A DNA stretch of 64,000 bases, from contig NW_024037059.1 in the NCBI RefSeq assembly GCF_015706575.1, positions 33,490,129 to 33,554,128 on the forward strand, written 5' to 3'. The first letter of the stretch is position 1, and each line of letters begins with the position of its first letter. The position numbers were made by a program, and so were the translations under genes. This stretch comes from Patiria miniata (taxonomy: Eukaryota; Echinodermata; Asteroidea; Valvatida; Asterinidae). Positions 47,401 through 59,400 of this stretch are shown here, one piece after another. The notes under the pieces are model-generated. The model ran no database searches and had not been told where the DNA came from. It was given only the letters and a program-made list of their open reading frames with translations.

Positions 47401-50400
47401 CACCCGACCAAGTGAGTCTGAAATCACCAGAGCTACTTTTGAGTTGATAAACAAATCTTTCACAATGGAAATGAATAGGAACTGACCATTTCACCAACCT
47501 GATGTAAACAATTCATTAGGATGTCAACAGAGTTTTACATTACAAAAAGAAAACAAAATAAGTCAACAAATCCTTGCGACTCATTTTTTGGATCTGGCCA
47601 CAATTCCCAATATCCCTCAATATTATTGTGTGACATTGTACTTGATGAGCTTAAAGCCTCTTGAAAGTTGAAGGTATAAACTTGTCCCACTGTTCCATCT
47701 TCAGTTTGATCCAAACCAAGCCACAATGGCTTGGGCTTCCTCGTATAAGTACCATTTGTTGGATGTAACAAAATTGTTCAGTTTGATTTTTGGAGAGTAT
47801 GTCCTAGATTTTCGTGTCGTTTCAAACTGTATATGTTTCTTTGTAATGATGTACAATATTCATAATAGTTGCTTTACAACCAAGCACTAATCTGGTATGG
47901 TTTTATTTTATTTCATTGGGTTGTATTCCATTTGTAATGTATTGTATTTGTACATGTGTGTATTAGTCTTCTGTAGTTATGCAGTAATCACGCATGCTTT
48001 TATTTTATTTCATTGTGCTGTATTGCATTTGTAATGTATTATATTTGTACATGTGTGTAGTCATTTGTAGTGTTTGCAGGGCCCCAATGGAAACCAGTTT
48101 TAAACTGTTTGGGCATATCCTGGGTAAAGAAATGTAATGTAAAAAATAAATAAATAAATACATTTTGGGGTAATTGGCAAATCCTGAAGACATTAAACAG
48201 TTGCAGTTACATGAGATGACACTGGAAACACCACACATCCCCAACCGTTAAGAAATTGGGTTAGCAATGGAGCCAGACCAAATACGGATACCCTGATCCC
48301 TGGTTTCCCAAACACTCACCCTTGAAGTGGGTGCTGGAGGCGGAGGTTAGCAGCCAAGTTCCTTGGTTCTCAGCTACCATGATGGCACTCATCAAAACGG
48401 CTGGAGTGAGACTAAGGGAGTCTCGACGACGACCTTGATATTCCTGTCCATAAACATGGGGGGAAAAGAAAAGAAAATAAGAGCAAAAACCCAAGAACTT
48501 GCACTAGCCTACTTGCGTACTAGACAAGTGGACCAATCAGACTACTGGGAAGGTGGCATATTGCATAGCAACCAATAAGACTTGAGAAGCTTTAAGGGTA
48601 TTGCCCGTCTCATACACCCAGCAAGCTTGTGGACTTTTTCTCATAAACTCTCAGACAGCACTATACAGTGCTCGTGAACTCAGGTCAACGAAGGGGAAAA
48701 TCTACAATTTAAATTGACAATTATCTTTTAACTTACAAGTACGTTGCCATGGAAATAGATAGTATGAATGTCAGCCTCGGTGCCAAATGCCGTAACGTGC
48801 CAATCAACCTTGTCCCCAACGCAGACTTCAAGACCAGGCAGGTTGCCATAGAGATAACCATTGACGCTATCCATTTGGTTGCTGCGGACAAAGTCGTCGC
48901 TTTCTGAAAGAGAAGGGGAAATTTTGTCATTCTTTTTCTCTTCTTGGGGGGGGGGAAGGCTAGATACAAAAGGGCACTGAATTATAACCCAAGATATCCT
49001 TGGTACTGTTCGTTTATGTGCTATTTTCTTCATACAGGGTGTCAACATCAATCTCTTCTTCAGGGCTCTGTTCTAGTACACAGAAAATCCTGTCAACTAT
49101 AAAATAGTTAATACACACAGAACTACAAAACACAACTTAGCTATACACAAGAAATATATTTGAAATTAAAATAACACTGCTGTGTAATTTTCAATTCTAT
49201 AGATTTTCTTTATTTCAATAACATATATTTCCATCAAAAGCAAGTAAAAGCATCAAGAGAACAAAAAAAGGCATGATTAAAAAAGTCGAAGCTTATAGGG
49301 GCATATGCCTATACTTAAATGCACAACTGTCAAAAAAACAATTTCAAAGAATTGAAAGAAAAATAGACAAACCAATAGACAAGTACAAATGAAATGCAAA
49401 CAATAACCAAGGACTGTAAATAAGTCTACTTAATAGCCCTGACAGTCCTGAATCCTCCAATTTCAATATAATTTTGCACAACCCCTTGGGAGTTAGGGTT
49501 AATCACACAGTCCTTGATAATACAATGTACTCTCAAAAGGAGAAAAACAAAAAAAAACATTTGCTAAAAAGCATTGTGTTTAAATTAAAATCAAGTTTAA
49601 TAATGCGTACATGTACAAATACGTCTACTTATTAAATAAACAGTTTTGACATGTACTTGAAACATTCCAGCAATCACCAAACAGACATGGATGAGTCAGT
49701 AAATACATGTATTTACTAAATAAAGTACGTTGTAACATAATTAGGAAATTAGTGAAGCGTAGTAAAGTCAATCACAAGTCGATCTTAAGTCAATCACAAG
49801 TCATATCACAAGTTATATCACAATATCACAAGTCACACCACAAGTCACATCATAAGTTACGTCATGTCACATGTCTGTCAAAAGTCATCACAAGTCACGT
49901 CACAAGTCACGTGGCATGTCACATCACAAATCACGTCACAAGTCATGTCACAAGTCACGTCACAAGTCATATCACAAGTCATGTCACAAGTCATGTCACA
50001 CGTCATGTCACACGTCATACCACAAGTCATTTCTCAAGTCATATCACAAGTCATATCACAAGTCACGTCACAAGTCATAACAAGTCATATATCAAGTCAT
50101 ATCACAAGTCATATCACAAATTACAGGACAGGAACCAAATGACACATTCTTTGTACTTGAAACTTTCAAACTATTCATACAGTAGCTGGGTTCTGGCTAC
50201 ATACAGGGTGTCCTGAAAATAATGGTGCATGTAAACCCCACCATTTTCTCCAATTTACAACCGGAATTTACTGCAAATGTTTACATGATCTTCAAGGTTA
50301 CAGATTTAGCTTGAGAATACTGTTTGTTTAATTGAGATTGCTTTTGTAAATCCAGAGATATATGTTTGAATAACCCTAAAGCCCCCCCAAAAAACCATTC

Positions 50401-53400
50401 TGTGCCACTTTCAGGAAGCGAGTGCTTCAAAGATCAGACAATGCCAGTATGGCTCTTTTGATAAGATTATCCCTATGAGTGTATTAAAGACAAACATTCC
50501 ATTCACATGACAATATAGGGTTTTGTTCTTATGTTGAAACAATTTAATAGAACAGACAGGTTTACTTCTTTAAAACTTCAATGAAAGAGTTCAATTAAAT
50601 ATAAATAAATATTGCACACTCTGCTTAAAAATGTTAAAATCACTAACAGTAAAGTGATTGGTTTTAGACTAGGACTATACTGATTTTAACTACTTCACGA
50701 AAAATGGCACAAAATGGGTTTCTTGGCTTTGCCGTTATTCAAACATATCTTTGTATTTACAAAATTGTGGTGCTGCAGGACCCCCAACTTTTTTTTGATT
50801 GTGGTGCTGGAATACGCTTCAGCACCCCCTACTCCCGGGGAAAAAACTGTGTTCAAGCCAGCAGTGTTCTACTACGATGAAATTGCGCCGCTACGCTATA
50901 AATTTTGCTTGCTCTACTCCGTCCGTTTTGTTCGTTTTTAGCGTTGCCGCGGCTAAGCGCGGCGCTTCGACTGACATCTAGCACAAACACTGTAAAATAT
51001 CCAGAGGAGGTAGCTTCTAAATCTTCAGGCAGTGCAGAATCGATATTTCTCTCAAACTATCTATAATCATGACACATCTATGATATTGTAAACTTGCGCA
51101 ATATTGTGGCGCCAGTGGAGTAGAACTGCTATTATGGATATATGCCTAGACCCAAAAGCAATAACCTTGGCCATGACAATGGTGGCAAAGTTGTTTATGC
51201 ATGCTTGCCAGGAATTTTCATTCGATCTTTCAATGAAGGTTTTTTTTTCATTTAAAAGGTTTCATTGATGTTGCTAGCATTCTGTACTCAACCTTAACAA
51301 ATAGCACTCCCCAACCTTTTTCCAGTGCAGTTTCATATTAATAAAAAAAGCTATTCATGCTTGAACCCTCTGCAATTATTTTCTCATAAAAACTCAGTAG
51401 AGCGATAAAATATCCTTCCCTGGCCCCAAACTTGCCATCTACCGATCATAAAGATGCATTTGGTCCTTTAGTCTTTAATATATGCCATTCCATGTATCAA
51501 ACAAATAACACTGCAAATATAACTCGAGCTTCATCGTTTGTTGAGTTAGAACCATTTTATTGGCTAGTTAAGTTGTGAATATTTTTATGAACAGGAATTC
51601 ATCCATTTCCAGTGGAACCGTTTTGTTTTAACTTGATCCAAAAAAATCCTTTCGGGTTTTATAAGTTTCAGAATACATTTTATTTACACTGATGACGTCA
51701 TCAGTTAAAATGTCCAAACTTTATATTGATTTAGTTCAGACAGGATAACGTTCGTCATACAGTGAAAATAACTTTTGAATATAAGGAAAAATAATGAATT
51801 TATAAGTGTGTGTATAATAAGTAACACTTAACTCCCTGTTCCGATTTGAATTTACAGGAAAGAAAACAGATCAGTTACAAATTCTTTCAACAATAACTTC
51901 CAGTCCGATGACGTCATGATTCTGAATGAACATCTTAGGATGTATGTTTTTGTGAAAAACATGCTCAGCTTAAATGAATCGTGGCTCCAATACAAATCAA
52001 AAGTAGGCCTACATTAAGCAAGAGTAGTAGAATGACCTCCAATCTTTTGTTTTTCCGATGACGTCATGACCTCACAAAGTCCTTTGAGATTGTACAAAGA
52101 GTATTTGGGGTTAATTTGGTAAAACTGTGACGATTGGTACGTCCTTTCAACTCAATGACGTCATCATGCCAACATTTGTGTTTGACATTCCTCACTGATT
52201 ATTTATATATTAAAATAAAATGCTTCCAGTTTCAAGTTACATTCAATTTTCACTTCCGGTAAAACCGGACGTAAATGTCAAACAACTAATTGCCTGGGAA
52301 TTCAAAATATTGCTTTAGACACTGTCTAACTGATCACATAATAGCGAGAATGGTACTCCAATCATGTGAAAAGTTACAGTTCAAGGAATGTTTTTAAAAT
52401 GTTGACATTAAATCTCTTAACTGTAATTTATTACCTGATGATGTCATGATGACGTAACAACTTGTTTTCAGATTCAAACTAGGTTTTATCATTATCTGGC
52501 AATAAACCGTTTGGAAGAAATTTCCACATTTGAATTTTACCTAACTTTGACCTTGCGGTAGCCCCGGAAGTATTAAGGTTGAGCATATAAAGAGTCATAA
52601 GTGAAAGGAGTTGGTAACTTTTTCAACGAAAATCGCTTGTAATTTGATACCCAATGACGTCATAGTGACGTCAGAGTTATATGCACCACTTGGGGTCAAG
52701 GATGCCGTTGGTTCAAAGTTACACGTTGAACTATTGAGGAGAAAACGTGCAGAGAATTACAGTCCAGAAAAATAGAAACAAAGAAGAAAAATTTATTCGA
52801 ACAATTCTAAAAATTGATCCATTCATGCCCGATCACACAATTAATAATCGCTATAAAAAATTGCTCAACCCTTACTGAAGATGTCATCATACAAATTCTT
52901 TAATAGTATGACCTCCTTGGTTATACACAAAAGCATTATATATCCACTAAAACATGGCTCACCTCTCTGGCTGCCTGACCACGTATTTCATCACAGTGCA
53001 TCCAGAATCCAACAATAAGCGGGCCCCTGGCCCCACGCCGAATTAAAGGGCTCGGAAAACAATGATACAATTCTTTTTCCAGAATTTAATGGAACAAACA
53101 AATGAGATAAAAATACAGGGTTCCTGACTTTTCAGTACAGTAGAAACGTTTTAAGAGCAACAGTATATTCTAAACAAAATAATGAAATAAATTGTCTTTA
53201 CAATCTCAAGAAACTTTTGCTAAAAAAGTCATATGAAAGTGGCCAGGAATCGCCTCAGATTGCACCACAGAGCATCCATATTCCAAAACTTTAAGGGGCC
53301 CTTTAAGCCACGCAGTTGCGCTCTGCGTTTGCATTAATTTTGTCCGTCCTTTAGAAATTCCAGCACCCCCTGGCAAAAGTTTGTTCCAGCGGGCTTGAAG

Positions 53401-56400
53401 CAATCTCAATGAAACAAACAGTATTCTCAAGCTAAATCTATTACCTTTAAGATGGTGCAAATATCCGCAAAAAAAATTTTGTTGTAAATTAGCAAAAATG
53501 GAGGGGTTTACATGCACCATTTATTTTCAGGACGCCCTGTAAATCCTGCAAAATCCTCCTCTCGCTGCTTCTTGCAGGTTTCGGGAGAACTAGGGTTAAA
53601 AAATACATGATAAGTTTACATGTTGTTTTTTGGGGCGTTTTTTTTTTTTTTTTACCTTGATCAAAATCTGTCCTGCCGATGTAAGTTTCAATGTTCTCAC
53701 TGAGCAAGTAGCTAAGGTTCTCATCCACAATGCTGAACATGATGAGAAATTCCTTGTCAACATCTGTTCGTCTGCCACTTTCATCCAGGATCCCTAGTAC
53801 AAAACACAAGCACACTTCCAAAGATAAGCTTTTTCTCAATACCCCACTGAAGTGAAATCAAGATGGCCACTAGAGGGAGAGCATGTACAGAGGAAATGAT
53901 TGACAGGGTCTTAGGAAATCTCAAGATTTCCTATCCTCAAGATCAATTTAAGATGGATGGTCTCATCAGGCTGCTCAACTAACCTTTTTAAAGAAATGTT
54001 TACAGTTACATTTTGAATAAAATTGATTGATAAGATTGATCAATGTGGCATACTTGAAATTCCTCCTTACTATGATTAGGGTAATAGTTAAGTTTGTCTT
54101 TTTAAATGTGAATCATCCCAAACACCTGCTGTACTGAAAGGGAATGGAATGGTTGGTCAAGAAATCAGATGGAGAGGCAGACGTAGCTGACAATGGACAA
54201 ACTGCACAGCTTATTCATTTTAATCAAGTCAGCAAACCATTTTCAAAGACATATGGCTAAAAGGGGGGGGGGGGTAGCCTGTTCAGCACCTGGTACAGAC
54301 ATAAGCACAATCCCACGACAATACAATAAAACAGAGCATCTAAATTGCGAGAGATTCCAGGGAGGCCGCTACACTATGACCCACTAGTTAGATGCTTGTT
54401 GCTAATTTGATCTAAAAAGGATAGATATAAACAGTGGAATGGAGTGAGTGGAGTGCTGTGGCCTGGAGCATTGAATTTGTGGTTTGCGGGTAATTCCGCG
54501 GGTTGTGGGTTCGAGTCCAGCCTGCGGCTACGGTGTGTGCGCCCTTCGGCAAGGCACTTTGTCACGCATTGCTTCTCTCCACCCAGGAGTGAATGAGTAC
54601 CTGTGAGGGAAGAGATGGTTATTGTGGCTGATTTTAGCTGCTTTTGTGCTGAAATGGCAGCTGTTTACTCCCCAGGGAGCTGAGATGGTATTGGGAATGT
54701 TTCATTGGCCCGATGAGCAGGGGTAATAATAAGCGCATTGTATCCTTTGGCAATTTGGCGCTCTGTAAGTCCAGTTATTATTATTATTATGAGTGCATAC
54801 GTGTTCCATAAGAAGTCGTATCAATGCATAAGTTAATGATAGACCTGACCAACCATCTTTGCAGATCATCAGTGCACCAATCAGGCCAGTGTTGGTGTCA
54901 TGAGGTGTAGAGATGTGTGAGTGGTAGGGCCAAGGCCGACAATTCTCATTCTGGTCTGCCGGACCAGCAGCTTCATTGGCAATCCATTTGAAGCGGTGTG
55001 TCTGGCCTGGTTGTATGTCCTCATCATTCTTGTCTTTGCCTGTTGTCCCGTCTTCGTACCTCGCACCTAAACAATCAAAGGAAGGTTGAAAAATAAAACT
55101 GCTTACTAAATCTGATTGACTTGGAAATGAAAAGAAAACACGGCCAGTGGTAGGGGGCAGGGTCAGGCTAAGGGGTTTATCCCCCTCCCCATCACGAATT
55201 GTACCCATCTCCCATGATAATAAGGTCAAGTATGAACAGCTTGAAACAAGGTTATTTAATTTCTTGCGTCTTAGGTCACCAGAGCTACTTTTGAGTTAAA
55301 AGTCTTTAACTTGCACATGATTTAATCAGAACATCAAACTGAGTAATGTATGCAAATGAAGAGCTGATTGTGCTCTTTCTTAGGATGTATGTTTTTGTGA
55401 AAAACATGCTCAGCTTAGGCCAAAAAAAAAGTCTCCGGTTTCTGGTTCGATCGAAGAAAAACAAGTAGCCATGCGCGTCGGCAAACTGAAAAAGTTTTTT
55501 TTTCAATGAAAGATGATGTCTCAAAACCGCCAAACTCACTGGTTTGACTGGAATCCTGCTGCTGCACAATTTTAACGTGTTTTTAGATTGGGTTATGGTC
55601 GAGAATAAGCTTTATGTGGCCTCTCTGGACTCCCATATATTTGCACTAAGTTTAGTCGGGCACCATTTGCAGTCATCAGCCGACATTTGAAGCAAAAAAG
55701 TCAGGTAAAAAAAAATTAAATGAATCGTGGCTCCAATACAAATCAAAAGTACATTTAAGCAAGAGTAGTAGAATGACCTCCAATCTTTTGTTTTCTTCTA
55801 GCTTAGGTCCACTATATGAGTAACACTGACACATATTTTGTGTAAATCTCCATTCATATGAACGTATGAAAAGATTGAGATTTATTTCTAGTTTTGGACA
55901 TCTAACACATCCCATGCTGTTCCTGAATTAAGGGACTGTTGGAGGGATGTCACATAGTATAGAACTATGATTCATAATGTAATCTTTTCCTTTACTTTGC
56001 AGCCGCTGTTGTCATTGGTTGATGACTAATAAACACTACACGAACTATCAACTAAAGAGTTATACTTATTGATGACAACAGCGACAATCTAGACTCTCTG
56101 ACACGCTCTACCCCTCCCAATGGCTCTCGTCAACTGCTCGGCTCCTGACTGTGAGGCATCCTGGCCTAGCAACACACCCCCAGAGGTGCTGCTCGCCTTG
56201 ATCAACCTACACGCCCGCACCGCCCACCCAACCGTTCCTGCCCCTGCACCTACTCCCGCCTCATGCGCCGCCAAAGTGGAGAAGGTCAGGCGACCTACGG
56301 TCATGGCTGCCGGCACGAGTGAAGAATGGTCCTACTTCGAGCTACGATGGTCCGAATACAAAGAAGCCACGCATCTCACAGGAACCGATATAGTCTACCA

Positions 56401-59400
56401 ACTGCTTGAGTGCTGCGACGACCGACTCAGGAAAGACCTGACCAGAACATTCGGTGCCCTGACGTCGCAGGATGAACCGACCATCCTCAAAAACATCAAG
56501 AGCTTGGCAGTTCGCCGAGAGAACATCATGGTGGCTCGTGTGCAGCTCCAGCAAATGCGACAGGACCGCGACGAACCAGTGAGGGCCTTTGCCGCCCGCC
56601 TTCGTGGCCAGGCTAGCGTCTGTAACTACAAGAAGGACTGTACGTGCTCTCTAGTCGTTGACTTCAGTGACATCATGGTCAGGGACACCCTCATCCGTGG
56701 ACTAGAGGATGAGGAGATCCGCCTGGATGTCCTCGGACAATCCAAACAGGACATGCATTTGGACCAAGTGCTTCAATTTGTCGAAGCGAAAGAGAGTGGC
56801 AAACGCTCTGCCGGCCGCCTCCTCGAGGGTGGTGCCACTGCCACTACGACTGCTGCAGCTGCCAGCTCCTACAAACGAAGGGAGAGATCCAAGCTACAGC
56901 CCCGCGACATTAAACCTCAGGTGTGTGACTACTGTGGCAAGGCGGGCCATGAACGTAACAAACAGGAGCGCGTGAGGAAGTGCCCCGCGTACAATCACAC
57001 ATGCGCGAAGTGTGGCATACTCCACCACCACGAGAGTGTGTGCCGCCAATCCCAGCGGAGACAGCAGCCAGCCACGCCCAAGGCACAGGAGTCACCTCAC
57101 AATGCCACCGCAGTCTTCGAAACCCTGTGCTCCGTCGACGACGCCCCACCCATGGACGCGAATGCAATCACTCTAGAGCACCACATCTACAATCAGTTCT
57201 GCGACGCATGGGAGAGGCGAGGATCTGACCCCCAACCCATGGTGGACGTCTCTCTCAAAGCAACTCCTGAGGATGCTCGTGACCTCGGCCTCCCTACCCC
57301 CCTGCTCAGCACCACCTCCTCAGCCATCTACCCTGCTATGGCTGACACTGGCTGCCAGTCCTGCCTGGCTGGCACGAAACTCCTATCCAAACTGGGGCTT
57401 GAAAGGAAACACCTCATCCCTGTCACAATGAAAATGAATGCTGCCAACAACTGCCGCATCGACATAGCAGGTGCCCTGGTCCTCCGCATCTCTGGCACCT
57501 CCCAATCTGGAGAGAAACTCGAGACCCGGCAGATAGTGTACTTCACCGACTCATCCGACCGGCTGTTCTTGTCTAAGCAAGCCTGCGTCGCCCTGGGCAT
57601 GATCTCTACCAGGTTCCCCACCATTGGCGAGGCAATCAGGCCCGACAGTGCCAGCGTCGCATCCTCTGCCACCTCCCCGACGCCCACACCAGCAGCCTGC
57701 CTCACGCCAACATGCGAGTGCCCACAACGCCAGATGCCACCGTCTCCCCCAGCAGACCTCCCATTCCCAGCCACTGAGGAGAACCGGGAGAAGCTTGAGA
57801 CATGGCTGCTGGAATACTACAAGTCGAGCACCTTCAATGTATGTGAGCACCAACTACTCCCCATGATGGCTGGCCCCCCACTGCGACTCATGGTGGACCC
57901 TGACGCTCGGCCTGTCGCCTGTCACACACCTATCCCTGTCCCTGTCCACTGGCAGGACAATGTAAAGGCAGGCCTTGACCGCGACGTCCGCCTCGGCGTC
58001 ATCGAGCCAGTCCCAGTCGGTACACCTGTCACATGGTGCCACAAGATGGTGATCTGCCCCAAGAAGTCAGGCCAGCCCAGACGGACGGTTGACCTCCAGT
58101 CACTCAATCGTCACGCTGTTCGTGAGACCCACCACACACAATCACCATTCCACCAAGCACGTGCAGTCCCTCCCCAGACTCGCAAGACTGTGTTCGATGC
58201 ATGGAACGGCTATCACAGCATTGCCCTAGCTGAGGAGGACCGCCACCTCACCACATTCATCACACCTTGGGGCCGCTACCGATTCTGTGTCGCCCCACAG
58301 GGGTACATCGCCTCCGGTGATGGCTACAGCCGCCGCTTTGATGAGATTGTGTCTGACATCCCGAAAAAGACCAAGTGCGTGGATGATACCCTGGTATGGT
58401 CTGACTCCATCGAGGAGGCCTTCTTCCAGGCAGTTGAGTGGCTCGACACTTGTGGCAGACATGGCGTCACCTTGAACCCCAAAAAGTTCGCCTTCGCCAA
58501 GATGACTGTCAAGTTTGCTGGCTTTGAGATCACCCCGACCTCTGTACGCCCCTGCCCTGAGTACCTTGAGGCGATCCAGAATTTCCCAACGCCCCGTAAT
58601 ATCACAGACGTGCGCAGCTGGTTCGGGCTTATCAACCAGGTCTCCTATGCCTTCGCCATGACTGACCGCATGCTGCCCTTCCGCAAACTCCTCAAACCTG
58701 GTACCCCCTTCTCGTGGACCGATGAGCTGGACTGCCTATTCGAGGAATCAAAGGCCCTCATCGTCAGCGAAATCCACAAAGGGGTGGAGATATTCGACAA
58801 GACCAAGCCGACCTGCCTTGCAACTGACTGGAGCAAAGATGGTCTGGGATTTTGGCTGCTCCAGAAGCACTGCGACTGCCCCTCCTCAAAACCCTTCTGC
58901 TGCAAGACTGGTTGGAGGGTGACTCTGGTTGGGGGCCGCTTCACTTCAGGTGCCGAGTCCCGCTACGCCCCAGTGGAGGGGGAGGCCCTTGCTGTCATCG
59001 ATGCACTTGACAAGGCCCGCCACTTTGTCCTTGGCTGCTCTGACCTCATAGTGGCGGTGGATCACAAGCCCCTCCTGAAGGTGTTCGGTGACCGCTCACT
59101 TGAGGACATCCCAAACCCTCGCCTCCGCAACCTCAAGGAGAAGTCCTTGCGCTACCACTTCCGCATCGTCCACATACCTGGTGCACGCCACGCTGCAGCT
59201 GATGGGGTATCCCGCCACCCCGTGGGTAAAGGCGCACCGCTACAGCTCCCTGATGATGTCGCACCTGTGCACTATGACTCAAGCGAACCAACGACCACTG
59301 TGCTGCCACATGACTTCCTCACTGCTGTCCGCACCAGTGGCCCAGACCCTGTCGAAGTATGCAGTCAGTCTGCCACCACAGCTGCTAAGATGATCAAATC

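Noticed and set aside
49769-50126. CRISPR array
   Set aside because: The repeats are contiguous 12-bp units without spacers, in a eukaryotic intron.
49707-50216. 169-codon His/Lys/Ser-rich ORF
   Set aside because: It is a translation of the 12-bp tandem repeat.
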